Assembly: GCF_963678865.1 (NCBI RefSeq)
Contig: NZ_OY787459.1
Location: forward strand, 1,454,501-1,518,500
Direction of reading: 5' to 3'
DNA from: Maridesulfovibrio sp.
Lineage (GTDB): Bacteria > Desulfobacterota > Desulfovibrionia > Desulfovibrionales > Desulfovibrionaceae
DNA: 64,000 nt
The notes below the pieces were generated by a model that worked only from the letters and a program-made list of their open reading frames with translations, did not search any database and had not been told where the DNA came from. Below, one piece after another: positions 1 to 8,675 of this stretch; the stretch's first letter is position 1; each line of letters starts with the position of its first letter. A program made the position numbers and the translations under genes.

Positions 1-2061
1 CAACTTAAGCAAAAACTTACCGAAACCAAAATTAAATATTTAGAAGTCCGCAATGACGCAGCAGAACTGAAAAAAATACTTGATGCAGAACTCGAAAAAT
101 CGGACCAGCTGGTGGAGTATATCAAGCAGGCGACCAAGGTTACCGAAAAATTTTACGCAACAACTCTTAAAAATTTTTATTTTGAACCTAACCTCGTTCT
201 GTTCTTTCCTCAGGCCTGGAAGGATACGGCATACTCATTTGAAGAATGGCAGGAAAGTTATACCAAATTTTACCACCCGCTCATTGTCTGGGTTGAATGG
301 AGCAACTTTCTGCTTATAATGTGCTCCATTACCGTTCTATTATGGTGGATCCTGCGTACCATGGCAAAAAGAATGCTCTGCAGACCCATGTTCAACAGCC
401 ACCGGATTTCGTATTACAACAAAGGTCTTTTTCTAATTTCTCTAGGCACGGCAATACTCCTTGCCCGGCAACTTACAATGTTCACCGCCAACCAGATCAC
501 CGGCCTGATCTGGACCGAGGCCATAACGCTAGGCGCAATCATCTGCACCCGCAATTTTCTCTGGGCACGCGAAAAAGTCCGTCCTGCCCCGCTCATATAC
601 ACCCCTATGTTCATACTCTGGAGCCTGATGGCAGCAGGCGATATAATGCATATGCTGACCTTGCCTGCGGAATGTATCTGCGTAGTCTGGTTTGTGCTCA
701 GCCTCGCCGGATTGTGCGCCCTGCATTTAAACCGCAAAAGATATGTACTTCCGATCACACAGGCCACATCAAAGGCCAATAAAATCATACTCGGCTGCGG
801 GGCGCTGGTTACTTTACTCGGCTTCGGCACACAGGCCATGATCCTGACCCAGATATGGTTCCTTTTTCTGGTGACCATGAAAATTTGTACGGCACTGAAA
901 ACAATTATGATCACCGACCTGCCGCAGCCGGAAAACCTGCCGCCGGAAGACAGCCCGGAGCTGCATCAAACAGTCGAACAGGCATACAGGCAGGCTCAAC
1001 ACCACAACCAGATGGTTCAATTGTTCTACCCGCTTTCCATTTCAGTCATAGGATTCATATTCATAGGCTGGGCCACAGCTTATATGGGTGGTATTCCCTT
1101 TGCCCGTTTCATATTCCGCCACATGGATGTGAATATTGCCGGAGCGGATATATCGATAAAAAACATCTTCTACATAATGATCCTGTTTTTTGCGGCACGG
1201 CTGGCGCTTTTCTGGCTTAAATCGTTTGTCAACAACACCTCAATCAACGGACGGCGCATTGAGTCGGCACTGGCCCATACTCTGTCCACCATAGGGTCCT
1301 ATATAGTCTGGGTAGCCTTTCTGCTGGCATCGTTCTTTCTGCTGGGTATCCCCATGTCGGCACTCACATGGATCGCCAGCGGGCTGTCTATTGGTATTGG
1401 TTTCGGCATGAAGGATATTGTCAGCAACTTTGTCAGTGGACTGATAATCCTTTTCGGGGGCTCCATCAAAAAAGGTGACACCCTGCAGCATAAAAAAATC
1501 ATCGGCACGGTAGTCGATGTTTCAATCCGCAACACCACCATCAAAGCGCTGGACAACAGTATGATCATCATCCCCAACTCCAGCTTCCTGAAAGGTGAAA
1601 TCGTCAACCTGAACTATCAGGACACCCGCATCAGAGTGACTATACCGGTTACTCTTGTTCCCGGTTCCAAGGTCAAAAAAGCCAAAAAGACCATGCTCAA
1701 AGTGGTCAATAAACATCCTAATGTACTCAAAGATCCAGCCCCGAGCATCTTATTCAAACGGTTTGGCCAACTGGGCCTTGATTTTGAGATACTGTTCTGG
1801 GTCAGCCACTTTGAAGACAAATATCCCACGGAGTCTGACATTGTGGATGAACTGGACCAGAAATTTCAAAGCAAAAAAATCAAAGTTGCCTTTCGCAGTG
1901 TAAAGACCAAATACAAACCCAAGGGAGACGAGGCAGCCCAGATTGCAGCTCAGCGGGAAGAACTCAAAGAAAAAAGAAAACTTATCAGCAAGTGCTTCAG
2001 GTCTGCGGCCCTGCGTAAGCATCGCTTCCTGAATAAAATAGAAATGGATCGCCCCGAATAA
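1..2061 (+). CDS. MscS/MscK-family mechanosensitive channel, 5'-truncated by the window
   Basis: The reading frame is open from base 1 to the stop at 2061 (686 codons visible), so the GTG at 112 is not the real start. The first 45 or so residues are charged and coiled-coil-like, as in the periplasmic part of MscK/KefA channels. About ten hydrophobic segments follow. The last 230 residues are the MscS core: a glycine/alanine-rich pore helix (IASGLSIGIGFGMKD), then the beta domain with GDTLQHKKIIGTV and IIIPNSSF, then an alpha/beta vestibule and a basic tail. Role by family: inner-membrane pore that opens under membrane tension during hypo-osmotic shock. The N-terminal part, including any signal peptide, lies outside the window. 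A hairpin terminator follows directly. Confidence 0.9.
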   Translation, partial: QLKQKLTETKIKYLEVRNDAAELKKILDAELEKSDQLVEYIKQATKVTEKFYATTLKNFYFEPNLVLFFPQAWKDTAYSFEEWQESYTKFYHPLIVWVEWSNFLLIMCSITVLLWWILRTMAKRMLCRPMFNSHRISYYNKGLFLISLGTAILLARQLTMFTANQITGLIWTEAITLGAIICTRNFLWAREKVRPAPLIYTPMFILWSLMAAGDIMHMLTLPAECICVVWFVLSLAGLCALHLNRKRYVLPITQATSKANKIILGCGALVTLLGFGTQAMILTQIWFLFLVTMKICTALKTIMITDLPQPENLPPEDSPELHQTVEQAYRQAQHHNQMVQLFYPLSISVIGFIFIGWATAYMGGIPFARFIFRHMDVNIAGADISIKNIFYIMILFFAARLALFWLKSFVNNTSINGRRIESALAHTLSTIGSYIVWVAFLLASFFLLGIPMSALTWIASGLSIGIGFGMKDIVSNFVSGLIILFGGSIKKGDTLQHKKIIGTVVDVSIRNTTIKALDNSMIIIPNSSFLKGEIVNLNYQDTRIRVTIPVTLVPGSKVKKAKKTMLKVVNKHPNVLKDPAPSILFKRFGQLGLDFEILFWVSHFEDKYPTESDIVDELDQKFQSKKIKVAFRSVKTKYKPKGDEAAQIAAQREELKEKRKLISKCFRSAALRKHRFLNKIEMDRPE

Positions 2062-2064
2062 AAA

Positions 2065-2100
2065 AGCGGGAGGCAACATTAAGCTGCCTCCCGCTTTCTT
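2065..2100. terminator. Bidirectional intrinsic terminator
   Basis: A perfect 10-bp stem (GCGGGAGGCA with TGCCTCCCGC) has T-rich sequence on both sides. It can end the channel gene on the plus strand and the convergent permease gene on the minus strand. Confidence 0.85.
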
Positions 2101-2145
2101 CTTTTATGATTTGGCCGGATATCCGGACCGGAACCACTACACCGG

Positions 2146-3483
2146 CTATTTATAACTTACTATATTCAGCTCTTCGTCTTCAGGATCATCCTGAACAGGA
2201 TCACTTTGAACTTCTTCGCCTTCATCAGAATCAGCTACGGAAGTATCATCTTCATCAACCTCTTCCAGAGGGGGATAATTACAATATTCCTTCATGCTGA
2301 ATCCAAGAGCGATCCCGGCTACAGCCATACAGCCTACTGCGTAAAGAAAATAATTCATGAATTCTATGTTCAGGCAGCACACAGCGGCAGCGATTGCATG
2401 CAGCCCCAAAGTCAGAAATCTAGGCAGATAAAAACGGCGAGCCCTCCGCATGGCGATTATGCCCAGCAGATCAACAAGCGCATAAGACCCGAACCAGAAA
2501 CAAAGACCGGCGGAAATAAGGGATTCCAATTCTTCTTTTCCTGCCCAGCCATTGGCAAGCATCAATGCTATGACAGCACCGATGAAAACGGCTGCGCCTC
2601 CGGCGGCATATTTGGAATAGCTCTCCGCCACAGCCCCGCGCACCCGGTGCCCGAAAAGCTGGAATAATCCAAAAACAGCCGCAAAGGTTGCAAGGATAAT
2701 TGTTCCGCCCATAAGCAGAAGCCCTTTGCCATCAAGTACGTGTGCAGCAACCTTGAGATGCGGAACTGTCGATCCGAGCAATTCTTCCGGTGTTTCAACC
2801 AGCAGTGCGGCCCAGTTGAAAAGGACAAAAGCCACGAGAACCATAAAGATTGCAGGATAAGCCCGTGCCCCCTTATTCTCAAATACCAGCGGCAGGTCAA
2901 AACCGATAAAAGCCAGAACGGCCAGAAAAATCAACTGCACCCAACCCATAGGTCCAGCATCCCCAAGGGCAGCCGGCATAAGCGGCTTGAACATTAACGG
3001 GAGCTCGGTGGGATAGCCCATGCCGCCTGTTACAGGCTGATTGACCATAATCGCCACATAGACGAGGGAAATAAAAGCCAGAGTCAGGCTGCCCCCGAAA
3101 AGGTCTCCGGCATATTTATCAGAAAGAAAACAAGCCCAGACCGCAAAAGACAGGATAAAAAACGAAGCGGCCAAGTTTGGAAATGAATTTATAAAAATTT
3201 CATTGACCGCATTCCCCGCAATACCCAGCCATGATACAGCCAAAACAATCAGGGTAAAGAAACGGGCTGCATCAAGAAATCCGAAAGCAACACGGTCAAC
3301 AGGTGTAGCACGCAACTCTCCGGACGACAGTTTATCCATGCTGCGTGCGGTGCAGACAGACACAAGAGCGCCCAGAACCAGCAGGCCGATAAAAGCCGCT
3401 CCGCCCAACCCGGCCCCGTGCCCGACAACCTCAAGTCCTCTTGGAGACAGCATTACTGCAAGTGAAGTGAATATTCCGCTCAT
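2146..3483 (-). CDS. APC-superfamily-like amino-acid permease, putative
   Basis: This is a 445-residue, strongly hydrophobic protein with about 11-12 predicted membrane segments, long enough for an amino-acid/polyamine/organocation transporter. It ends in a soluble tail of about 45 residues that is almost entirely Asp/Glu. I see no substrate-defining motif, so the substrate is unknown. The start at 3483 has a GGAGG about 10 bases upstream. It is convergent with the channel gene and shares its terminator; upstream lies the RsbV/RsbW pair, separated by a strong terminator, so it is probably transcribed alone. The family assignment rests on overall topology and is moderate. Confidence 0.55.
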   Translation of the reverse strand: MSGIFTSLAVMLSPRGLEVVGHGAGLGGAAFIGLLVLGALVSVCTARSMDKLSSGELRATPVDRVAFGFLDAARFFTLIVLAVSWLGIAGNAVNEIFINSFPNLAASFFILSFAVWACFLSDKYAGDLFGGSLTLAFISLVYVAIMVNQPVTGGMGYPTELPLMFKPLMPAALGDAGPMGWVQLIFLAVLAFIGFDLPLVFENKGARAYPAIFMVLVAFVLFNWAALLVETPEELLGSTVPHLKVAAHVLDGKGLLLMGGTIILATFAAVFGLFQLFGHRVRGAVAESYSKYAAGGAAVFIGAVIALMLANGWAGKEELESLISAGLCFWFGSYALVDLLGIIAMRRARRFYLPRFLTLGLHAIAAAVCCLNIEFMNYFLYAVGCMAVAGIALGFSMKEYCNYPPLEEVDEDDTSVADSDEGEEVQSDPVQDDPEDEELNIVSYK

Positions 3484-3550
3484 TTCATTTTTCCCTCCGG
3501 GGTATATGGAAAGCGCTCAGGCTATAATGCCAATAAATAAGTATTGTTTC

Positions 3551-3592
3551 AAAAAACAAACTTCCTGTCTGCTGAAAAAAGCAGACAGGAAG
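3551..3592 (-). terminator. Intrinsic terminator of the STAS gene
   Basis: A perfect 12-bp stem (CTTCCTGTCTGC with GCAGACAGGAAG) is followed on the minus strand by TTTGTTTTTT. It lies downstream of the anti-sigma antagonist gene. Confidence 0.9.
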
Positions 3593-3644
3593 TAATTCAA
3601 TTAAAATAAGGAACCTGGAGTATGGCCTGATTATCTTGAAAAGT

Positions 3645-3983
3645 CTAGAACGCGCCCAGACACTCATCCATACTGTCGTAAATGGGCAGGAAAGAAACAA
3701 AGCCGGATAAATCGAATACTTCCCTGATGTAATCCTTAAGGGAACAGAGCAGGAGCTTGCCATCTCCACCTTTAAGCTCACGCGCCGCTTTCAGAAGGAC
3801 GCGCAGTCCTGCACTGGAAATGTACTCCAGATTCTCGAAATCCAGAATAATCTTGCTTTCCCCGCCCTGAATGGAATTAAGCAGCTTTTCTTCAAAATCA
3901 TTGGATGTATTGGAATCAAGGCGACCTTTTAATTGGAAAGTAATAACACCGTCATTTTTGATTTCACCGACTTCAAGACCCAT
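3645..3983 (-). CDS. Anti-sigma-factor antagonist (STAS domain, SpoIIAA/RsbV-like)
   Basis: The start is placed at 3983, giving MGLEVGEIKNDG and 112 residues, because GGAGG lies seven bases upstream; the frame continues to 4022. The STAS signature is present in LDFENLEYISSAGLRVLL, whose Ser-Ser-Ala-Gly-Leu-Arg block holds the serine that RsbW/SpoIIAB-type kinases phosphorylate. By family, the unphosphorylated protein captures the anti-sigma kinase and frees its partner. The next gene upstream on the same strand encodes that kinase type, about 90 bases away. No dedicated sigma factor or PP2C phosphatase is nearby, so the output may be a sigma factor elsewhere or a non-sigma partner. Confidence 0.88.
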   Translation of the reverse strand: MGLEVGEIKNDGVITFQLKGRLDSNTSNDFEEKLLNSIQGGESKIILDFENLEYISSAGLRVLLKAARELKGGDGKLLLCSLKDYIREVFDLSGFVSFLPIYDSMDECLGAF

Positions 3984-4072
3984 CTTTTCCTCCATTTTCC
4001 CGCTAAAAAAGCGGCATTGCACTACACATCATTAATATAAAAATCCGGCCAGCGAACTGGTTTTCTGTTTTA

Positions 4073-4516
4073 TTATTGAACATTTTTGGTCAGCTTCAAT
4101 TTATTTCTACCGCCTTCCCATGCATATTCAATACTGTCCATAATCTTTCGCATAAAATGGATTCCGAGTCCCCCGATTCTGCGTTCATCACAGTTGCAAT
4201 GCGTGTCAGGTTCAGGAGCTTCAAGGGGATTGAATTTATGTCCGTCATCCTCAATCCACAGAGTCAGAATACCGTCTTCAAGCTTCAACTCGATTTCAAA
4301 ACTATGCTTGTCGGACTGACAACCGTAGCTGACAAGATTTGTGAACAACTCATCCAAAACGAGATTCAGCTCAAACACCGTCTTATCAGATATGCCGTTA
4401 TTACTGCCGAAATCCTCAATCATTTCTGCAAGAACACGAAGTTCAGCTATATCCGATTTTAACGAAAATGCAGCAGTGACGCTGCTTTCTGCCTGCGTCT
4501 CCATATTGTTTTCCAA
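4073..4516 (-). CDS. RsbW/SpoIIAB-like serine kinase, anti-sigma type
   Basis: This is a 147-residue GHKL ATPase. The N box is in LNLVLDELFTNLVSYG, the G1 box in WIEDDGHKFNP, and the G2 box in RIGGLGIHFMRKIMD. The short single-domain form, without a dimerisation-phosphotransfer helix, is typical of anti-sigma serine kinases. The TTG at 4516 has GAGGA seven bases upstream; an ATG at 4504 is the alternative start with a weaker site. The likely substrate is the STAS protein encoded just downstream. Cysteines between the G1 and G2 boxes (HCNCDERR) are a small peculiarity. Confidence 0.85.
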   Translation of the reverse strand: MENNMETQAESSVTAAFSLKSDIAELRVLAEMIEDFGSNNGISDKTVFELNLVLDELFTNLVSYGCQSDKHSFEIELKLEDGILTLWIEDDGHKFNPLEAPEPDTHCNCDERRIGGLGIHFMRKIMDSIEYAWEGGRNKLKLTKNVQ

Positions 4517-4646
4517 AGACCTATCCTCAATTTCACATTATGGACAGAAAATACAATTAACCACTTCCAAGTTAGAAAACCCTTGTCGCTGCGTCAACAA
4601 AAAGGTAATAAATTTTTGTTAGATATACAGCCAACAGGAGTATTTA

Positions 4647-7142
4647 ATGATCACCAAGCGTCCATTAACCTACTGGGTGAAAAACAGTAATATGAAATTA
4701 CAGCTCATACTGCTGGTTGTCATCTTTTTCACAGTAGCAGTCAGGCTTATTCCATTGGAAATGCAGAAAAAAATCATCAACCAGGCCATTAGTATGCGTA
4801 AGGTGGATCTGCTTTTCATGTACTGCGGATTCTACATTACATCAGTAGTGACCGCCAGCCTGCTGAAATACCTGATAACCGTCCTGCAGACGTACATAGG
4901 TCAGGAAGCTCTGGCGCAAATGCGTAAAGAACTATACGCCCATATACTCACCTTGCCGCTTGGGTATTTCAGGAAGGCCAACCCGGGAATGGTTGTTTCT
5001 TCACTGGTGACAGAACTTGCTCCAGCAGGTGAATACGTTGGCCAGTCCGTGGCTGTACCGGTGACCAACCTGCTTACACTTATCGCCTTTGCCGGGTACA
5101 TGTTCTTCCTTAACCCGACCATGGCAGCCATATCCATCGCCTTATACCCCTTTGTAATTTATCTGGTTCCCAAACTCCAAAAAAAATCCAACAAAGCCAA
5201 CAAGAAAAGGGTTGATACAACCAGATATCTTTCCAGCCACATCAATGAAACAATTTCCGGTATCCACGAGATACACGGCAACGGCTCCTACCGGATTGAA
5301 AATCGTAAATACGGTGCTTACGTTGATAAATTGTTTAAAATCAGGATAACATGGATCCTTTACAAACAGGGCATCAAAGTCCTGAATAGCTTTTTCCAGA
5401 ATCTTGGACCATTCCTGCTCTTCATCGTCGGTGGTTACCTAGCAATTCAGGGACGATTCGACCTTGGTGCGTTGGTGGCGTTTCTTTCCGCCTACGAAAA
5501 AATATATGATCCGTGGAAAGAACTTATGGACTTCTATCAGGTCCATAACGATGCCGGAGTACGCTACAAAAGGGTCATGGAATACTTCGATGCCAAGCCG
5601 GAATTTACGCTTGAACCGGAAGGACGCGCTCCCGTTGTAATGAAAGGGGACATCGAAGTTCAGAACCTCGGGTTCACTGTTTCCGGTAACATAAGGTTGC
5701 TTAAACAGATCAACCTTAAGCTCAAGCCGGGAGAACAGTTGGCTCTTGTGGGATTTTCCGGCAGCGGTAAAAGTACATTGGCCCAGTGTATTTCCCAACT
5801 ATACAAATACACGGGCGGATCTGTAAAAATCGACGGTTACGAAGTCGGTGATTTGACCAAGGCTGACATGGTCCACAATATGGGCATAGTAGCCCAATCC
5901 CCGTTCATCTTTTCCGGTACAATCAAAGATAATCTGCTCTACTCCTGTGCAGCTGTCCTTGAAGGTGATCCTGAAGCCAAGCAAAAAATGCCAACCCGTG
6001 ACAATATGATTGAAGCCGTGCAACAGGCAGGAATATTTGTTGATGTTTTGCGGTTCGGTCTAAACACCTTACTTGACCCTGAGAAGAAGACCGAACTTTC
6101 CGAACGACTGGTCAGGGTACGGAAAAACTTCCACGCCGATTTCGGGGACAAGCTTGCTGAGCATGTTGAATTCTACCGCGACGGCCAATATCTGGAGTAT
6201 TCAAGTGTAGCCGGAAACATCACTTTCGGCCATGCTAATGATGAAAGTTTTGCCGGGCGCAACCTGGTCAGCAACGATTATTTTCTGACCTTTCTCAAAG
6301 AAGCGCAGTTAGAAACCCCGCTACTGAGCCTCGGCAGGGAACTGGCTAAGCAGACTGTTGATATTCTGGGTAACCTTCCACCGGATGAAATATTCTTTGA
6401 ACAAAGTCCCATACCTACCGATGAATTCGAAGGCTATAAGCAGCTTGTTGCCCGTATTAACGAAACTCCGCTTCAAGAACTTGAGGATAAAGACCGTGAA
6501 ATGCTCCTGCACCTTTCACTCGGATTTGTCCCCGGAAAACATAAAATTGTTGCTCTTCCGTCTGTTTTGCAGAGCCTCATCCTTGACGGGCGTAGGATGT
6601 TCAACGGCAAGGTTAGCGAGGAAAGGCCTGAGACTTTCAGCTTCTACCAAATGACTGAATTCATCCCCTCGCAAACGATTCTGGACAACATCCTTTTCGG
6701 TAAACCGAAGACAGACCATCCGAAAGTGCAGGATACCATCAACCAGTCCATGATCCAGCTGCTCATTGAAGAAGACCTTCTGGAGACTGTTGTTGAACTT
6801 GGAATGGAATTTCAGGTTGGCACCAAGGGCGATAGGCTTTCCGGTGGACAGTGCCAGAAACTGGCCATAGCTCGGACCTTCCTCAAGAATCCGCCAATCA
6901 TGATTATGGATGAAGCAACTTCGGCTTTGGACAACAGGTCACAGAACCGTATTCAAGGTTTGCTGGAGACCAAGTGGAAAGGCAAGGCCACACTTATCTC
7001 TGTCATCCATAGGCTGGATACAATCAAAAATTACGATAAAGTAGCAGTCATGAAGGCTGGTAAGTTAATGGAAATAGGTCCCTATGATGAGTTGATGGAA
7101 CAGAAGGGGCTTCTTTATGAACTCGTACACGGAGCGCATTAG
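4647..7142 (+). CDS. ABC exporter (TMD-NBD fusion) with a large insertion splitting the ATPase domain
   Basis: This is an 831-residue half-transporter, whereas such proteins are usually near 580-600. Residues 1-330 carry about six membrane helices of the exporter type. The nucleotide-binding domain starts near 340: Walker A GFSGSGKST (about 369-377), Q-loop VAQSPFIFSGTIKDNLL (about 414-430). About 250 extra residues follow before a second SQTILDNILFG motif (about 674-684), the signature LSGGQ (about 731), Walker B IMIMDEATSALD and the H-loop histidine. All catalytic motifs are intact, so it should hydrolyse ATP. AGGAG precedes the ATG. The next gene, encoding a cyclic-nucleotide-binding protein, begins two bases after the stop, which suggests a regulatory partner. 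The substrate is unknown. Confidence 0.85.
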   Translation: MITKRPLTYWVKNSNMKLQLILLVVIFFTVAVRLIPLEMQKKIINQAISMRKVDLLFMYCGFYITSVVTASLLKYLITVLQTYIGQEALAQMRKELYAHILTLPLGYFRKANPGMVVSSLVTELAPAGEYVGQSVAVPVTNLLTLIAFAGYMFFLNPTMAAISIALYPFVIYLVPKLQKKSNKANKKRVDTTRYLSSHINETISGIHEIHGNGSYRIENRKYGAYVDKLFKIRITWILYKQGIKVLNSFFQNLGPFLLFIVGGYLAIQGRFDLGALVAFLSAYEKIYDPWKELMDFYQVHNDAGVRYKRVMEYFDAKPEFTLEPEGRAPVVMKGDIEVQNLGFTVSGNIRLLKQINLKLKPGEQLALVGFSGSGKSTLAQCISQLYKYTGGSVKIDGYEVGDLTKADMVHNMGIVAQSPFIFSGTIKDNLLYSCAAVLEGDPEAKQKMPTRDNMIEAVQQAGIFVDVLRFGLNTLLDPEKKTELSERLVRVRKNFHADFGDKLAEHVEFYRDGQYLEYSSVAGNITFGHANDESFAGRNLVSNDYFLTFLKEAQLETPLLSLGRELAKQTVDILGNLPPDEIFFEQSPIPTDEFEGYKQLVARINETPLQELEDKDREMLLHLSLGFVPGKHKIVALPSVLQSLILDGRRMFNGKVSEERPETFSFYQMTEFIPSQTILDNILFGKPKTDHPKVQDTINQSMIQLLIEEDLLETVVELGMEFQVGTKGDRLSGGQCQKLAIARTFLKNPPIMIMDEATSALDNRSQNRIQGLLETKWKGKATLISVIHRLDTIKNYDKVAVMKAGKLMEIGPYDELMEQKGLLYELVHGAH

Positions 7143-7144
7143 TC

Positions 7145-7642
7145 ATGGCAGCAGAAACAAGTGAATATCAGGAACATTTGGAGATAATGAGGGAGATTCC
7201 TTATTTTTCAGGGCTGGACCTTGAAGCGCAGAAACTCATTGCCTATCTCTGCGTGCGTGAAAAATTTTCAGAGGGAGATGAAGTTTTCGCCACTGGAGAT
7301 TTTGACCAGTCCGCCTACTACCTGATCAGCGGCACCATGGAAGCCTATCTGGATCAAGGAAAGACCAATATCCAATCTTTTAAGGAAGGGGATTTCGTGG
7401 GCGCTTTGTCACTCATCGGAAATTCTAAACGGTTGTTTACACTCAAGGCAACTTCCGATTGTGTCTGCATTCGTCTTACCAGTGAAAAATTCAAGAAAGC
7501 GCAGGAACAATATCCTGTAATCAGCAAAAAATTCTTGAAAGCAACAGTTGACATGATCAGCCACTGGGAAGAAAGATTTATTACCAACTACAACCCTGGG
7601 TGTTCCGGATGTACTTCCGGAATCGGTCTGACCCTTATTTAG
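7145..7642 (+). CDS. Cyclic nucleotide-binding (Crp/Fnr-type cNMP) domain protein, no HTH
   Basis: This is a 165-residue protein. Residues 15-130 form a cNMP-binding beta-roll: GLDLEAQKLIAYL, then FSEGDEVFATGDFDQSAYYLISG, then KEGDFVGALSLIG. No helix-turn-helix follows, so it is not a transcription factor in this form. The C-terminal tail ends CSGCTSGIGLTLI, a CxxC pair that could bind metal or form a disulfide. It is two bases downstream of the ABC exporter, probably translationally coupled and cotranscribed, so it is likely to regulate that transporter. Whether it binds cAMP, cGMP or no ligand cannot be read from the sequence. Confidence 0.8.
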   Translation: MAAETSEYQEHLEIMREIPYFSGLDLEAQKLIAYLCVREKFSEGDEVFATGDFDQSAYYLISGTMEAYLDQGKTNIQSFKEGDFVGALSLIGNSKRLFTLKATSDCVCIRLTSEKFKKAQEQYPVISKKFLKATVDMISHWEERFITNYNPGCSGCTSGIGLTLI

Positions 7643-7674
7643 ATCAAGCTTTATAGGCTGACAGGAATGATGTT

Positions 7675-8277
7675 ATGAACAAAATACTTTTGATGACTAT
7701 GACTGCCCTGCTGCTGGTTGTCTCCAGTGCTGCGGCTGCCCAGAATGCACCTGAATCCGTTGCTGGAATTACGATTGGTAACAATGTTTCTACTGTTCGC
7801 TCTCTTCTTGAGATGAAATCAAAGACTTCCCCCTGGCAAGAAGAATACATCACAAGAATCGGCTTGAAGGATATTGAAGGATACAAGGGCGGATACGTTG
7901 TTGTGGGTAATTGCAAACGTAAAGACATTCTCCTGCGTATGAAACTCAAGTATCAGGATGAAAGCATGGAATTTTTCAATAAGCTGTACAGCAAAATTGA
8001 AAAAAGGTTCGGTAAGCCCGATGACTGGCGCGGCAACCCCTTCGGCACCCTCAAGGTCTGGAAATGGTCTCTTGGCGATGCAGACGGCAATGTAAGCCTT
8101 ATTTTGCAACATTTCAGTGGAGATGACGACTCCATCACCAAAGGAAATTGCATACGGCTCTCCCGTCCTTCATGGATTGAAGAGGAAATGGAATGCTGGG
8201 AAAAAATGCATCCTCCTGTTACCGGAAAACCCATTCCGGCCAAAATGGAAGGCATAAACTGGTTCTTACCATACTAA
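7675..8277 (+). CDS. Conserved-looking secreted protein of unknown function
   Basis: I do not recognise a family. The 200-residue protein has a clean signal peptide (hydrophobic residues 4-17, AAAAQ cleavage region) and is probably periplasmic. The mature part is basic and mixed alpha/beta, with a region like small bacterial proteins that compare substrate and solute (GITIGNNVSTVRSLLEM), and three cysteines. AGGA lies upstream of the ATG. It is 32 bases after the cNMP gene and ends with a strong terminator, so it is probably the third gene of the ABC operon and may help the exporter in the periplasm. Confidence 0.55.
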   Translation: MNKILLMTMTALLLVVSSAAAAQNAPESVAGITIGNNVSTVRSLLEMKSKTSPWQEEYITRIGLKDIEGYKGGYVVVGNCKRKDILLRMKLKYQDESMEFFNKLYSKIEKRFGKPDDWRGNPFGTLKVWKWSLGDADGNVSLILQHFSGDDDSITKGNCIRLSRPSWIEEEMECWEKMHPPVTGKPIPAKMEGINWFLPY

Positions 8278-8305
8278 GCACAGCTGTTACTTTGTTTTAA
8301 TGATC

Positions 8306-8345
8306 AAAGCCTCCCTGCGTAGCGTAGGGAGGCTTTCTAATTTGT
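8306..8345 (+). terminator. Intrinsic terminator of the ABC/cNMP operon
   Basis: An 11-bp perfect stem (AAAGCCTCCCT with AGGGAGGCTTT) and a 9-base loop are followed by TCTAATTTGT. Confidence 0.8.
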
Positions 8346-8616
8346 AACATTTTCGGCTGTTCTGTACCTGTAAGAATACATATTCAGATTTAAAAACTAC
8401 ACCAACTAGCAGACAGTATCAGTGAAAAGCATTTAAACATTATCCGTAAACTTCTGGTTGATTTCACTAAAGCTGAAATTCATAAAACCATTCACTTTAT
8501 GATCTTCTGTCCCTTATTTCTCCAGTTTAAACACAGCACAGGTATTCTCAAGAGCTAATACATAGAAAGGCATTATGCTTTAAGAACTACAGCCTAAATC
8601 ATTTTTATACCAACAG

Positions 8617-8648
8617 AAAAGGCCCTGCTCTCACGAACAGGGCCTTTT
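8617..8648 (-). terminator. Intrinsic terminator of the qrc operon
   Basis: A perfect 11-bp stem (AAAAGGCCCTG with CAGGGCCTTTT) lies 28 bases past the qrcD stop codon. The T-rich arms allow termination in either direction. Confidence 0.85.
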
Positions 8649-8675
8649 GACTTAACATGTGTAATCAGCTGAGAG

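Larger units (their letters stand above)
8278..8675. other. Intergenic stretch between two operons
   Basis: This is about 400 bases between convergent operons. It holds the two terminators listed separately. The roughly 270 bases between them are AT-rich, with no ORF that has a ribosome-binding site, no tRNA-like fold and no repeat that I can see. Confidence 0.6.
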
